DNA of 64,000 nt from the NCBI GenBank assembly GCA_963628035.1, contig CAVGED010000107.1:1-64000 (forward strand), in the 5' to 3' direction. Shown here piece after piece: positions 8,208-15,732 of this stretch. Position numbers and translations under genes: made by a program. Position 1 is the stretch's first letter, and each line of letters starts with the position of its first letter. The stretch comes from 14-2 sp963628035 (GTDB lineage: Bacteria > Bacillota > Clostridia > Lachnospirales > Lachnospiraceae). The notes below the pieces were generated by a model. The model had not been told where the DNA came from. It searched no databases and was given only the letters and a program-made list of their open reading frames with translations.

Positions 8208-8939
8208 TCAGATCCAGCCGCCGTCCAGCGTCACAATCTGTCCGGTGAGATAGGCAGGTGCTTCTGCCAGGAAGGACGCCAGCTCAGCCACCTCCTGCGG
8301 CGTCCCGTACCTGCCACAGGGAAGCTCCTGCTCCAAAGCCTGCCGTTCCTCCTTCGTAAAGCACCGATTCATATCGGTATCAATCACGCCACAGGCAATG
8401 GCATTCACCTGTATATTGCTGGGTGCAAGCTCCTTGGCAAGTGCCCTTGTCAGCGCATTCACGCCGCCCTTGGAGGCGGAGTACGCGACCTCGCAGGAAG
8501 CTCCCACATTTCCCCATACGGAGGAAATATTCACAATTTTCCCGTTTTTCTTATGAAGCATCTGCTTCGCTGCATATTTGCTGCACAGGAATACAGAAGT
8601 GAGATTTGTTCGGATCACCTGCTCCCACTCTTCCTCCGGCATCTCCGTCAGGAGGCCGATATGGGCGATTCCGGCATTGTTTACCAGAACATCCACCCCT
8701 CCCAACTGCGTGTCTATCTCCTCCATGACATATTTCACAAATCCGGCATTCCCTATATCTCCTGCAAATGGTACACAGACCACATGATACTGCTCTGCAA
8801 TCTGCTCAGCCTTCTGCCGCAGTCGTTCTTCGTTTCGCCCATTGATCGCCAGGCGGTAGCCCTCCTTAGCCAATCGCTCAGCGATAGCTGCACCGATTCC
8901 GCGAGAAGCCCCCGTTATGAATGCTGTTTTTGATCTCAT
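8208..8939 (-). CDS. short-chain dehydrogenase/reductase, FabG-like
   Basis: A 243-residue classical SDR. It has the nucleotide motif TGASRGIG (about 8-15), NNAG, the catalytic serine region NISSVWG, the active-site YSASK and the family ending TGQIVTLDGGW. Length and motifs fit 3-oxoacyl-ACP reductase (FabG), but it stands alone, away from fatty-acid genes, so the substrate is open. The start at 8939 follows a GGGAG site; a longer frame to 9035 would begin inside the promoter region. It is divergent from hpf. Confidence 0.85.
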   Translation of the reverse strand: MRSKTAFITGASRGIGAAIAERLAKEGYRLAINGRNEERLRQKAEQIAEQYHVVCVPFAGDIGNAGFVKYVMEEIDTQLGGVDVLVNNAGIAHIGLLTEMPEEEWEQVIRTNLTSVFLCSKYAAKQMLHKKNGKIVNISSVWGNVGASCEVAYSASKGGVNALTRALAKELAPSNIQVNAIACGVIDTDMNRCFTKEERQALEQELPCGRYGTPQEVAELASFLAEAPAYLTGQIVTLDGGWI

Positions 8940-8971
8940 TTGCTCATCTCCCTGCTGATGTTCGTATTTCA

Positions 8972-8980
8972 AGTATACCA
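8972..8980 (-). promoter_or_regulatory. extended -10 element upstream of the SDR gene
   Basis: The minus strand reads TGGTATACT, an extended -10 box about 33 bases before the SDR start. A second candidate further upstream (TTGACA and TATACT, 16-base spacer) overlaps the divergent hpf promoter. Confidence 0.5.
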
Positions 8981-9000
8981 TACTTACCAGCAAAATGGTA

Positions 9001-9029
9001 TTGTTATGTCTGTCAAAATAGAGTATAAT
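9001..9029 (+). promoter_or_regulatory. promoter of hpf
   Basis: TTGTTA at 9001-9006 and TATAAT at 9024-9029 with a 17-base spacer, 45 bases before the hpf ATG. Immediately downstream, TGACAT (9035-9040) and ATGTCA (9043-9048) form a perfect palindrome with a 2-base centre. It overlaps the predicted start of transcription and could be an operator. Confidence 0.75.
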
Positions 9030-9073
9030 AAACATGACATTTATGTCAATACACAGTAAAGGAGTTGGACATC

Positions 9074-9601
9074 ATGCGTATTACAATCACTGGGAAAAAC
9101 ATCGACATCACACCTGGCCTGCGGCAGGCTGTGGAGGACAAGCTTTCAAAGCTTGAGCGGTATTTTACTCCTGAGACAGACGTTATCGTAACTTTAAGTG
9201 TTGAAAAGGAAAGGCAGAAGATCGAGGTTACCATCCCGGTCAAGGGCAATATCATCCGCTCTGAGCAGGTAAGTAACGATATGTATGTTTCTATCGATCT
9301 GGTCGAGGAGATTATTGAACGTCAGTTAAAGAAATACAAGAACAAGCTGGTCAATGCCAAGCAGGGTGTTTCCCCCTTCCAGCCTGACTTCATGGAAAAT
9401 GAGACCGAGGACGATGAAGAGATCAAGATCATCCGTACCAAGCGCTTCGGTATGAAGCCCATGTATCCGGAGGATGCATGTGTGCAGATGGAGCTTCTGG
9501 GACATAGCTTCTTTGTTTTCCAGAATGCGGAGACCGACGAAGTCAATGTTGTCTATAAGAGAAAGGGCAATACTTACGGACTGATCGAGCCGGAATTCTA
9601 A
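9074..9601 (+). CDS. hpf: ribosome hibernation-promoting factor, long form
   Basis: A 175-residue long-form HPF. The N-terminal S30AE domain (about 1-105; MRITITGKNIDITPGLRQAVEDK, SMYVSIDLVEEIIERQLKKYK in pattern) binds the 30S subunit. A short acidic linker follows, then the C-terminal dimerisation domain (MKPMYPEDACVQMELLGHSF, GNTYGLIEPEF) that pairs two ribosomes into inactive 100S particles. The start is ATG at 9074, preceded by AAAGGAG; a TTG at 9065 overlaps that site. It is a single-gene unit with its own promoter and terminator. Confidence 0.95.
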   Translation: MRITITGKNIDITPGLRQAVEDKLSKLERYFTPETDVIVTLSVEKERQKIEVTIPVKGNIIRSEQVSNDMYVSIDLVEEIIERQLKKYKNKLVNAKQGVSPFQPDFMENETEDDEEIKIIRTKRFGMKPMYPEDACVQMELLGHSFFVFQNAETDEVNVVYKRKGNTYGLIEPEF

Positions 9602-9617
9602 AACAGGTTTTCTGCAA

Positions 9618-9655
9618 GAAAACAGCCAGTTCACAAAAACCTGGCTGTTTTCTTT
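9618..9655 (+). terminator. intrinsic terminator of hpf
   Basis: A 12-bp perfect stem (9618-9629 with 9641-9652) followed by T-rich sequence. It lies between converging genes and may also stop the MgtC-like gene. Confidence 0.85.
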
Positions 9656-9674
9656 TGCAGTGTACCGGAGCGAA

Positions 9675-10352
9675 TTACCCTCGAACCGAGGTAACACCCG
9701 GATAATCTGCCAACGTATTTACGAATTCCACCTTGTCGATCTGTGGCGGGAATACCAGCTCCATCTCTACCTTGACATCCTCATTATCGCTGCGGTTGAT
9801 CCGAATAGATACGATCTCTATCTGCTCTTCTGCGATATGATTCTCCAGTTCATGGATACTCACCTTGCTGTCTATTGTCAGCTTTATCGTGACTCGATAT
9901 GCCTCATTGGACAGAAAACCTACCCGGTGCAGCAACCCCTGCAGGCCAACTAACAGTATTCCACTGACAATACCCACCACATACTGCCCGGCGCCTACAC
10001 TCATATCAACGCCTGCCGTAGCCCAGATTCCAGCCGCAGTGGTGAGACCACTGACAGAGGTGTTATTTTTCACAAAGATAATACCTGCACCCAGGAATCC
10101 GACCCCGCTGACGATCTGCGCCGCCACACGGGAAGCATCGTAGTCTGGAATATCCCCGAACCCATATTTTGATACGATCATCATCAGTGCCGCGCCAAAG
10201 GCCACAATGGCATGGGTGCGCACCCCTGCCATCTTGCTCCGGTTCTTCCGCTCAAAACCGATTGCCATTCCCAAAATACTGGCAAGGACGATCCGCAGCA
10301 GCAATTCGCCCTGTTCCAGACAATACATCCCGATTGACTGTAATGTACTCAC
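9675..10352 (-). CDS. MgtC/SapB family membrane protein
   Basis: A 225-residue protein. The N-terminal MgtC domain has about five membrane segments and the signatures LLLRIVLASILGMAIGFERK, GVRTHAIVAFGAALMMIV and GVGFLGAGIIF. A soluble C-terminal ACT-like domain follows (about 145-225). Family members are linked to magnesium limitation, and some inhibit the F-ATP synthase. The start is GTG at 10352, about 8 bases after AAAGGAGA; the ATG at 10376 precedes that site. No regulatory site for magnesium is visible upstream. Confidence 0.88.
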   Translation of the reverse strand: MSTLQSIGMYCLEQGELLLRIVLASILGMAIGFERKNRSKMAGVRTHAIVAFGAALMMIVSKYGFGDIPDYDASRVAAQIVSGVGFLGAGIIFVKNNTSVSGLTTAAGIWATAGVDMSVGAGQYVVGIVSGILLVGLQGLLHRVGFLSNEAYRVTIKLTIDSKVSIHELENHIAEEQIEIVSIRINRSDNEDVKVEMELVFPPQIDKVEFVNTLADYPGVTSVRG

Positions 10353-10412
10353 TCTCTCATTCTCCTTTTCTCTCATTCATGCTTGTATTTTTTTAATTCT
10401 CTAAAAAGTGTT

Positions 10413-11114
10413 TTATTTCCCGGATTGACCGTAGTACGCATTCGCGCCATGCTTCCGGTAATAATGCTTATCCAGCAGTTCCTGGGGCGCCGGTTCGTTT
10501 CCGGGACGGATCAGTTCGCTTAAAGCTGCCATTTTCGCGACCTCTTCCAGAACCACCGCATTATGGACTGCCTCATGGGCGTCCTTTCCCCAGGTAAAGG
10601 GGCCGTGATTCTTGCAAAGGACCGTCGGTACAGCCTCATAGTCAAGATTCCTTGCAGCAAATTCATCGGCGATCAGAACCCCGGTATTCCGCTCGTAGGC
10701 CTCCTCGATCTCCGCCTTGGTAAGATTTCTCACACAAGGTACTTCTCCGTAGATATAATCCGCATGGGTAGTCCCATAGCAGGGAATCCCCCGTCCGGTC
10801 TGCGCCCAGCTGGTCGCCCAGGTGGAATGCGTATGCACGATCCCTCCGATATTCGGGAAGCGATTGTACAGTACCGCATGGGTGGGTGTATCTGAGGACG
10901 GACTGTATGCCCCCTCCACCCGATTGCCGTCAAGATCCACCACTACCATATCCTCCGGTGTCAGCTTCTCGTAATCCACACCGCTTGGCTTGATGACAAA
11001 TAAGCCCGATGCCCGGTCAATGCCGCTGACATTTCCCCAGGTAAAGGTCACCAGACCATACTTCGGAAGCTGCATGTTCGCTTCGTACACTTCCTGTTTT
11101 AATCGTTCCAGCAT
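10413..11114 (-). CDS. araD: L-ribulose-5-phosphate 4-epimerase
   Basis: A 233-residue class II aldolase/epimerase of full AraD length. It interconverts L-ribulose-5-phosphate and D-xylulose-5-phosphate in L-arabinose use. Visible elements are TWGNVSGIDR, KPSGVDY, the zinc ligands in VHTHSTWATSWAQTGRGIP and the later NHGPFTWG, and the C-terminal HYYRKHGANAYYGQ. No araA or araB is next to it. The HAD phosphatase lies upstream on the same strand, separated by a 234-base repeat-bearing gap, so joint transcription is uncertain. Confidence 0.93.
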   Translation of the reverse strand: MLERLKQEVYEANMQLPKYGLVTFTWGNVSGIDRASGLFVIKPSGVDYEKLTPEDMVVVDLDGNRVEGAYSPSSDTPTHAVLYNRFPNIGGIVHTHSTWATSWAQTGRGIPCYGTTHADYIYGEVPCVRNLTKAEIEEAYERNTGVLIADEFAARNLDYEAVPTVLCKNHGPFTWGKDAHEAVHNAVVLEEVAKMAALSELIRPGNEPAPQELLDKHYYRKHGANAYYGQSGK

Positions 11115-11149
11115 ATACCCACCTTTCCTTTCTAAGCTTTTAAGCCCAC

Positions 11150-11270
11150 GGATTGCTCCATGCTTCGCATTCTCGCAATCCTACCTGCTGTCTACGCTCC
11201 GCTTCGGTCGGCGCTGGGCAAACGTCCACTGGACGTTTAGCGCCGCAATCCGACCTACCGGTCTACTTGC
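11150..11270 (-). repeat. dispersed palindromic repeat element (copy 1)
   Basis: On the minus strand a hairpin (11244-11210; GGCGCT, AAACGTCCA/TGGACGTTT, AGCGCC) is followed by GACCGAAGCGGAGCGTAGAC (11209-11190). It is flanked by two imperfect direct repeats of the form GTAGAC...GGATTGCG. A second copy of the hairpin-plus-tail lies at 50739-50793, before the tRNA gene. There is no coding potential. Confidence 0.7.
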
Positions 11271-11284
11271 TCATACAGGTTAGC

Positions 11285-11342
11285 GTCTCTAATGCTCATG
11301 CATTCACCCATGCAAGCATGGCTCATGCATAAGCATTGAGAC
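11285..11342. repeat. long hairpin downstream of the HAD gene
   Basis: A 58-base near-palindrome. GTCTC/GAGAC at the ends, AATGCT/AGCATT and ATGCAT/ATGCAT in the middle, and CCATGC/GCATGG at the tip. It starts 7 bases after the HAD stop codon. It lacks a T-run, so it may protect mRNA ends or be a mobile palindrome rather than a terminator. Confidence 0.65.
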
Positions 11343-11348
11343 TGGGCT

Positions 11349-12137
11349 TTATAGTAAGAACGAAGCGATCTCCTTAAGGTCCGCATAGATCCCGTCCGGC
11401 TTCACCGACGATTTCTCCACATCGGAAAGCTTCGTCTCTCCGGACAGCACCAGTAGTCCCTTCGCTCCATTCTTCACGCCGGTGGCTACATCTGTGTAGA
11501 GCCGATCACCCACAAAGGCAATTTCCTCCCTTGCCAGCCCGGTCCGGTGCAGGATCATCTCCACCGTCTCTGCGTAAGGCTTCCCCAGATACTTCGGTTC
11601 CCGCCCGGTGGACAGGCTTATGGCCGCGCAGAAGGCTCCGCAGTCCGGGATAAATCCGGTTTCCGTAGGACAATTGATATCCAGATGCGTAGCCAGAAAT
11701 ACCGCCCCGTTCCGAACATAATCGCACATTCTCGTCAGCTTGTCATAGGTCAGCTCCATATCGAACGCAGCCACCGCCACATCCGGCTGTTCATGCTCCA
11801 CCAGCCGGATCCCGGCCTGGGCAAAGGATTCCTTCAGGGCTTCCGTTCCCATCAAATATACCGTTTTTCCTTGGTAATGTGTATTCAGGTACTCAATCGT
11901 CACATCCCCGGAGGTCATAATATCCCTGCTCTCAATGGTGCAGCCCATTTTCCCCAGCTTCTCAATATAATTTGCGGAAGTCTTAGAGGAATTATTGGTA
12001 AAAAACATATAATTCCTGCCGGTTTCTCGCACCTTCTTTAAGAACTCCATAGATCCCGGTATCATCTGATTTCCCAGATAGAAGGTTCCATCCATATCCA
12101 GCACAAAAAGCCGGATGTCCTTTAATAATTGTTCCAT
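11349..12137 (-). CDS. HAD-IIA family phosphatase (NagD/AraL-like)
   Basis: A 262-residue hydrolase. It has motif I LDMDGTFYLG (nucleophile Asp), motif II FTNNSS, a class C2 cap between them and motif IV, the lysine in YLGKPYAE, and VGDRLYTDVATG for metal binding. Relatives dephosphorylate sugar phosphates or other small phosphate esters, including as metabolite repair. The start at 12137 follows AGGAG; the frame extends to 12167 through a terminator-like hairpin. araD follows downstream, so a sugar-phosphate substrate is a reasonable guess only. Confidence 0.88.
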   Translation of the reverse strand: MEQLLKDIRLFVLDMDGTFYLGNQMIPGSMEFLKKVRETGRNYMFFTNNSSKTSANYIEKLGKMGCTIESRDIMTSGDVTIEYLNTHYQGKTVYLMGTEALKESFAQAGIRLVEHEQPDVAVAAFDMELTYDKLTRMCDYVRNGAVFLATHLDINCPTETGFIPDCGAFCAAISLSTGREPKYLGKPYAETVEMILHRTGLAREEIAFVGDRLYTDVATGVKNGAKGLLVLSGETKLSDVEKSSVKPDGIYADLKEIASFLL

Positions 12138-12156
12138 AACACACTCCTCTTTCGCT

Positions 12157-12198
12157 AAAAAAGACAAAAAGGAAGTAGCGTTAATCGTCTACCTCCTT
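12157..12198 (-). terminator. terminator-like hairpin in the leader of the HAD gene
   Basis: On the minus strand AAGGAGGTAG and CTACTTCCTT pair with one G-T wobble, followed by TTTTTG and more T. It would end the SNF2 transcript, but it lies after the HAD promoter (12224-12252), so it may also attenuate HAD expression. Confidence 0.65.
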
Positions 12199-12223
12199 CT
12201 CTGTCTCTCCTTGGGTATGGCTT

Positions 12224-12252
12224 ATTTTACCCCAGTTACCTATATATGTCAA
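12224..12252 (-). promoter_or_regulatory. strong promoter upstream of the HAD gene
   Basis: A perfect TTGACA -35 box (12252-12247) and a TAAAAT -10 box (12229-12224) with a 17-base spacer on the minus strand, directly after the SNF2 stop codon. Confidence 0.75.
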
Positions 12253-12257
12253 GGGCT

Positions 12258-15200
12258 TTACCGCAATAACTCCAGCAATTCCTCCCTGGTAATAGACGCG
12301 GCCCCGGTTCCGCTTCCGCTTAAGACCTCGTCCGCCAGCTCCTGTTTTCGTTCCTGCAGCTTCATGATATTTTCCTCAATGGTTCCCTGGCTGATAAGCT
12401 TGTACACGGTAACCGGGTTCTCCTGGCCGATGCGGTGCGCACGGTCCGTGGCCTGATTCTGTGCCGCCACATTCCACCATGGATCGTAGTGGATCACAAT
12501 GTCTGCCGCCGTCAGATTCAGTCCTGTTCCTCCGGCCTTCAGGGAGATACAGAACACCTCGGTCTCGTCGGTCTGAAAAGCCCGGACCAGCTCCTGGCGC
12601 TTCTCCTTGCTGGTGACTCCTGTCAGGGTATAGAAGCTTATCCCCTCCCCTTGAAGCCGATCCTGAATGCGTTCCAGCATGGATGTAAACTGGGAAAACA
12701 GCAGCACCTTATGCTGATTGGAAACGGCGCTCTGAACCAGTTGAATACAGGCGTCCAGCTTCGCAGAATCCCCCTGATAACCATCAAATACCAGCGCCGG
12801 ATCACAGCAAAGCTGGCGCAGCTTCGTAAGCTCCGCCAGAATCTGGAGCTTGGAATTCTTAAAGTCCTCATCCGACTTCTCCTTCAACATGATCTGGATC
12901 CGCTTCACGTGAGCATCGTACAGCTCCTGCTGCTCACCCTCCAGACGGACATACAGATTCTCCTCGGATTTCTCCGGCAGATCCTTCAACACATCGCGCT
13001 TCAGTCTTCGCAGCACAAATGGCGCAATCATCTTCCGAAGCCGCGCCATCGCCTTTTCATCCTGCTCCTTGATGATCCTCTTCTCAAATTCCTCCCGGAA
13101 CCGCCGCTCACTGAACAAAAATCCCGGCATGAGATAATCAAAAATACTCCAGAGTTCTCCCAATCGGTTCTCAATGGGAGTTCCGGTCAGCGCCAGCTTA
13201 AACTGTGCGCGAATCTCCTTCACCGATTTTGCAGCCTGGGTTCCGTGATTCTTGATAAACTGCGCTTCATCGATGACTTCATAGCCAAAGTTCATTCCCT
13301 CATAATGTTCCAGATCCCGCTTCAGCAGGTCATAGGAGGTAATCAGGATCTCATCCTTCCCGGACTGCCGGATAAGCGCTTCCCGCTCGGCTGCATTTCC
13401 TGCGATCACGCGAATCTTAAGCCCCGGCGCGAACCGACCGAACTCATTCTGCCAGTTATAGACCAGAGAAGCAGGTGTCACGATCAACGTCCGCTTCTGC
13501 TTCCCGGCAGTTATCTCCTGGTACTCGGACAGCAGGAATGCGATCACCTGGATCGTCTTGCCCAGACCCATATCATCCGCCAGGATCCCGCCGAAGCCAT
13601 TGTTGTTCAAAGTTTTAAGCCACAGAAAACCCGTCTTCTGGTACTCCCGCAGCACATGCTCCAGCTCTCCCGGAATAACAAAGTCATTTTCCTCCACCGT
13701 CTTCATGTTCTCCACCAGACGACGGAAGTCGCTGTTTCGCACGGAGGATAAGACCTTGCTCTCCTTAAGCTGCGCGTCCATGTACAGGGAGCGGTAGCGT
13801 GGAACCTCGATCTCCTCCTTTTCAAGCTGCCGATCTGAGAGCTGCAGCCCATCCTGAAGCTCCTTCAACTCCTCCAGTCCGGCATCCTGTACCTTTATAA
13901 TATCCCCGTTTTTCAGACGGTAAAACTTCTTCTTACGCTGATACCTTGACAGAAGCTCAATGAGCTGATCCCTAGGCATCTCCCCTGCCGTCAGCTCCAG
14001 CTTCAGCAGCTCCCCCGACAGGGATACGCCCACTGTAACCTTAGGCACACGCACCACATGGATCCGCTTCAAACTCTCCGACACGAAGACCTCAGCCACC
14101 TGGGAAAGCTCCTGGATTCCCCTGGTCAGAAGCTCATACAGAAGCTCCTCATCACCGCTTAAGACCATGATCTTGCGCCGGTTGTCATAGGCGTTGGTGT
14201 AGCGGTCGATCACCTTCCGCAAAGCCACCTCATCCGGCAGATTCCGCGTTCTTAGATCCTTCTCCTCATACAACAGATACTCTTTCTCTCCATATGCCGC
14301 GATGCCCTTAAGGGTAATCATATCATCGCCTTCCAGATCCAGATATACCTTAAGCGCCACCGGCTCAACACCGTATTCACCCTCGTCAAAGTTTTGGATC
14401 TCACATTGAAACGCCTGTTTCAGCTCCGGAAGAAGATTTCTGCAGAAGGAGGGTATGTCTTCCTTTTCCACGAAGCTGATGAGACTGCGCATTTTATCCA
14501 GGCAATCCATAAAATCCTCTACCGGCTCCAATTGTTCCTTGGGAACCCGGTAGATGCATCCCTCGTCAAAGCATATGTACTGGCTTCTGCCACGACATGT
14601 CGGCATGGGAGCCAGCTTCAGTTCTATGCCATCCGCCTGCCCCTGTATGACCAGTCCCCGCTTAGGGGCCTTGGGCTCTACATGCCAGAACTGGCTTCTT
14701 TGTCCGCCCACGGTTCCACTGATCTCATCCGTGCCCATGGCATCCAGAAATTTCTCCATTTCAAGACCATCCAACGAAATTTCCCGAATCTTCGAGCTTC
14801 CATAAGAATAGTAATATCGATACTCCTGATATGCGGACGCATTTTCCCGGACCCAGGTATTGATAAACTTCACATAGGGCTTGGAACGCTCTGTAAAATT
14901 CTCCTCCACATGTGAAAATACCAGCTTCTTTCCATAAGAATAATATTCCCCCGTCTCCATCCGCGCCGCAAACTCCACAACATCCTTTAACACATACAAC
15001 TGGGTGATCCCAATCTTGAACTCTACCTTCACCCCTTCGGAACTGACATACAGCTGCGGCACAAGCTCCACCTGTCCCAAATGCTCCCGCCGCACATACG
15101 GCAGGCTGCGCCTGGTTCCGCGGTTCTCCAAGAGCTTCTTCATGGGCTGTGCCGTATGGCGCGCTATACCTCTCTGCATCTGCTGAAGCTTCCGTAAGCT

Positions 15201-15536
15201 CTCCTCCCGCTTAGCGGCATACTGATTGACGCTCTGCTGATGCTCATGTCGATGCACATACTCCAGCAGCACTGCTACACAGTGCTTACAGATTCCATCA
15301 TATTCCGAAAAAGCCGGGCACTCGCAGTCAATATATTCAATCTCATCCTCCGCCGTATTGATGCTGACCTCCACCTGATAGAGATTCCTGCCGCTGCCCT
15401 TCACTACCGCGTTGACCTCATCAAAGTCACCGTCTTCATCTACATCAAATTCCCACACATCCCCCTGTTGAAAGAGCTGCTGCCCCTTCTGATAGGTAGG
15501 TGCGTAGGTCATACTTTTTATCTGTGTACGATCCAT
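12258..15536 (-). CDS. SWIM zinc-finger SNF2 family DNA helicase/ATPase
   Basis: About 1092 residues. An N-terminal SWIM finger (DCECPAFSEYDGICKHCVAV, a CxC...CxH pattern) is followed by a bacterial SNF2-associated middle region. The SNF2 motor occupies about 610-1070, with motif I ADDMGLGKTIQ, motif II EVIDEAQFIKN, motif III LTGTPIENRL and motif VI ATDRAHRIGQ. Such proteins move along double-stranded DNA and are linked to transcription or repair. The exact role in bacteria such as this one is poorly defined. The start at 15536 has AAGGAAG upstream; a longer frame to 15668 crosses the promoter and is unlikely. It stands alone as a single-gene unit. Confidence 0.93.
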   Translation of the reverse strand: MDRTQIKSMTYAPTYQKGQQLFQQGDVWEFDVDEDGDFDEVNAVVKGSGRNLYQVEVSINTAEDEIEYIDCECPAFSEYDGICKHCVAVLLEYVHRHEHQQSVNQYAAKREESLRKLQQMQRGIARHTAQPMKKLLENRGTRRSLPYVRREHLGQVELVPQLYVSSEGVKVEFKIGITQLYVLKDVVEFAARMETGEYYSYGKKLVFSHVEENFTERSKPYVKFINTWVRENASAYQEYRYYYSYGSSKIREISLDGLEMEKFLDAMGTDEISGTVGGQRSQFWHVEPKAPKRGLVIQGQADGIELKLAPMPTCRGRSQYICFDEGCIYRVPKEQLEPVEDFMDCLDKMRSLISFVEKEDIPSFCRNLLPELKQAFQCEIQNFDEGEYGVEPVALKVYLDLEGDDMITLKGIAAYGEKEYLLYEEKDLRTRNLPDEVALRKVIDRYTNAYDNRRKIMVLSGDEELLYELLTRGIQELSQVAEVFVSESLKRIHVVRVPKVTVGVSLSGELLKLELTAGEMPRDQLIELLSRYQRKKKFYRLKNGDIIKVQDAGLEELKELQDGLQLSDRQLEKEEIEVPRYRSLYMDAQLKESKVLSSVRNSDFRRLVENMKTVEENDFVIPGELEHVLREYQKTGFLWLKTLNNNGFGGILADDMGLGKTIQVIAFLLSEYQEITAGKQKRTLIVTPASLVYNWQNEFGRFAPGLKIRVIAGNAAEREALIRQSGKDEILITSYDLLKRDLEHYEGMNFGYEVIDEAQFIKNHGTQAAKSVKEIRAQFKLALTGTPIENRLGELWSIFDYLMPGFLFSERRFREEFEKRIIKEQDEKAMARLRKMIAPFVLRRLKRDVLKDLPEKSEENLYVRLEGEQQELYDAHVKRIQIMLKEKSDEDFKNSKLQILAELTKLRQLCCDPALVFDGYQGDSAKLDACIQLVQSAVSNQHKVLLFSQFTSMLERIQDRLQGEGISFYTLTGVTSKEKRQELVRAFQTDETEVFCISLKAGGTGLNLTAADIVIHYDPWWNVAAQNQATDRAHRIGQENPVTVYKLISQGTIEENIMKLQERKQELADEVLSGSGTGAASITREELLELLR

Positions 15537-15638
15537 GGCTGTATCTTCCTTATATCTGCAATTTTGGTTACCGTGTCTGTCAAACGCCGGAATCCACCGA
15601 CATGCCTGCACGCCAGTGGATAAATGCTCCAATAAGAA

Positions 15639-15668
15639 AGTATACCATGTCAGCAGGTGTTTACGCAA
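15639..15668 (-). promoter_or_regulatory. promoter of the SNF2 gene
   Basis: An extended -10 box TGGTATACT (15647-15639) and a TTGCGT -35 box (15668-15663) with an 18-base spacer, about 100 bases before the start codon. Confidence 0.65.
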
Positions 15669-15732
15669 CTGCTCAGCGGAATAAATTATCCAACAGATGT
15701 AACCGTTCAGCCCATGCCATTCGCAAAGGCAC

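Noticed and set aside
7597..8253. 218-codon open frame on the plus strand
   Set aside because: It runs antisense through the XRE gene and its operator; it starts at TTG without a ribosome site.
11115..11348. riboswitch before araD
   Set aside because: The structures match a dispersed repeat and a simple hairpin; I see no conserved core of a known riboswitch class.
12435..13751. 438-codon open frame on the plus strand
   Set aside because: It lies wholly antisense to the SNF2 motor domain, whose helicase motifs are intact, and its product has no recognisable pattern or ribosome site.
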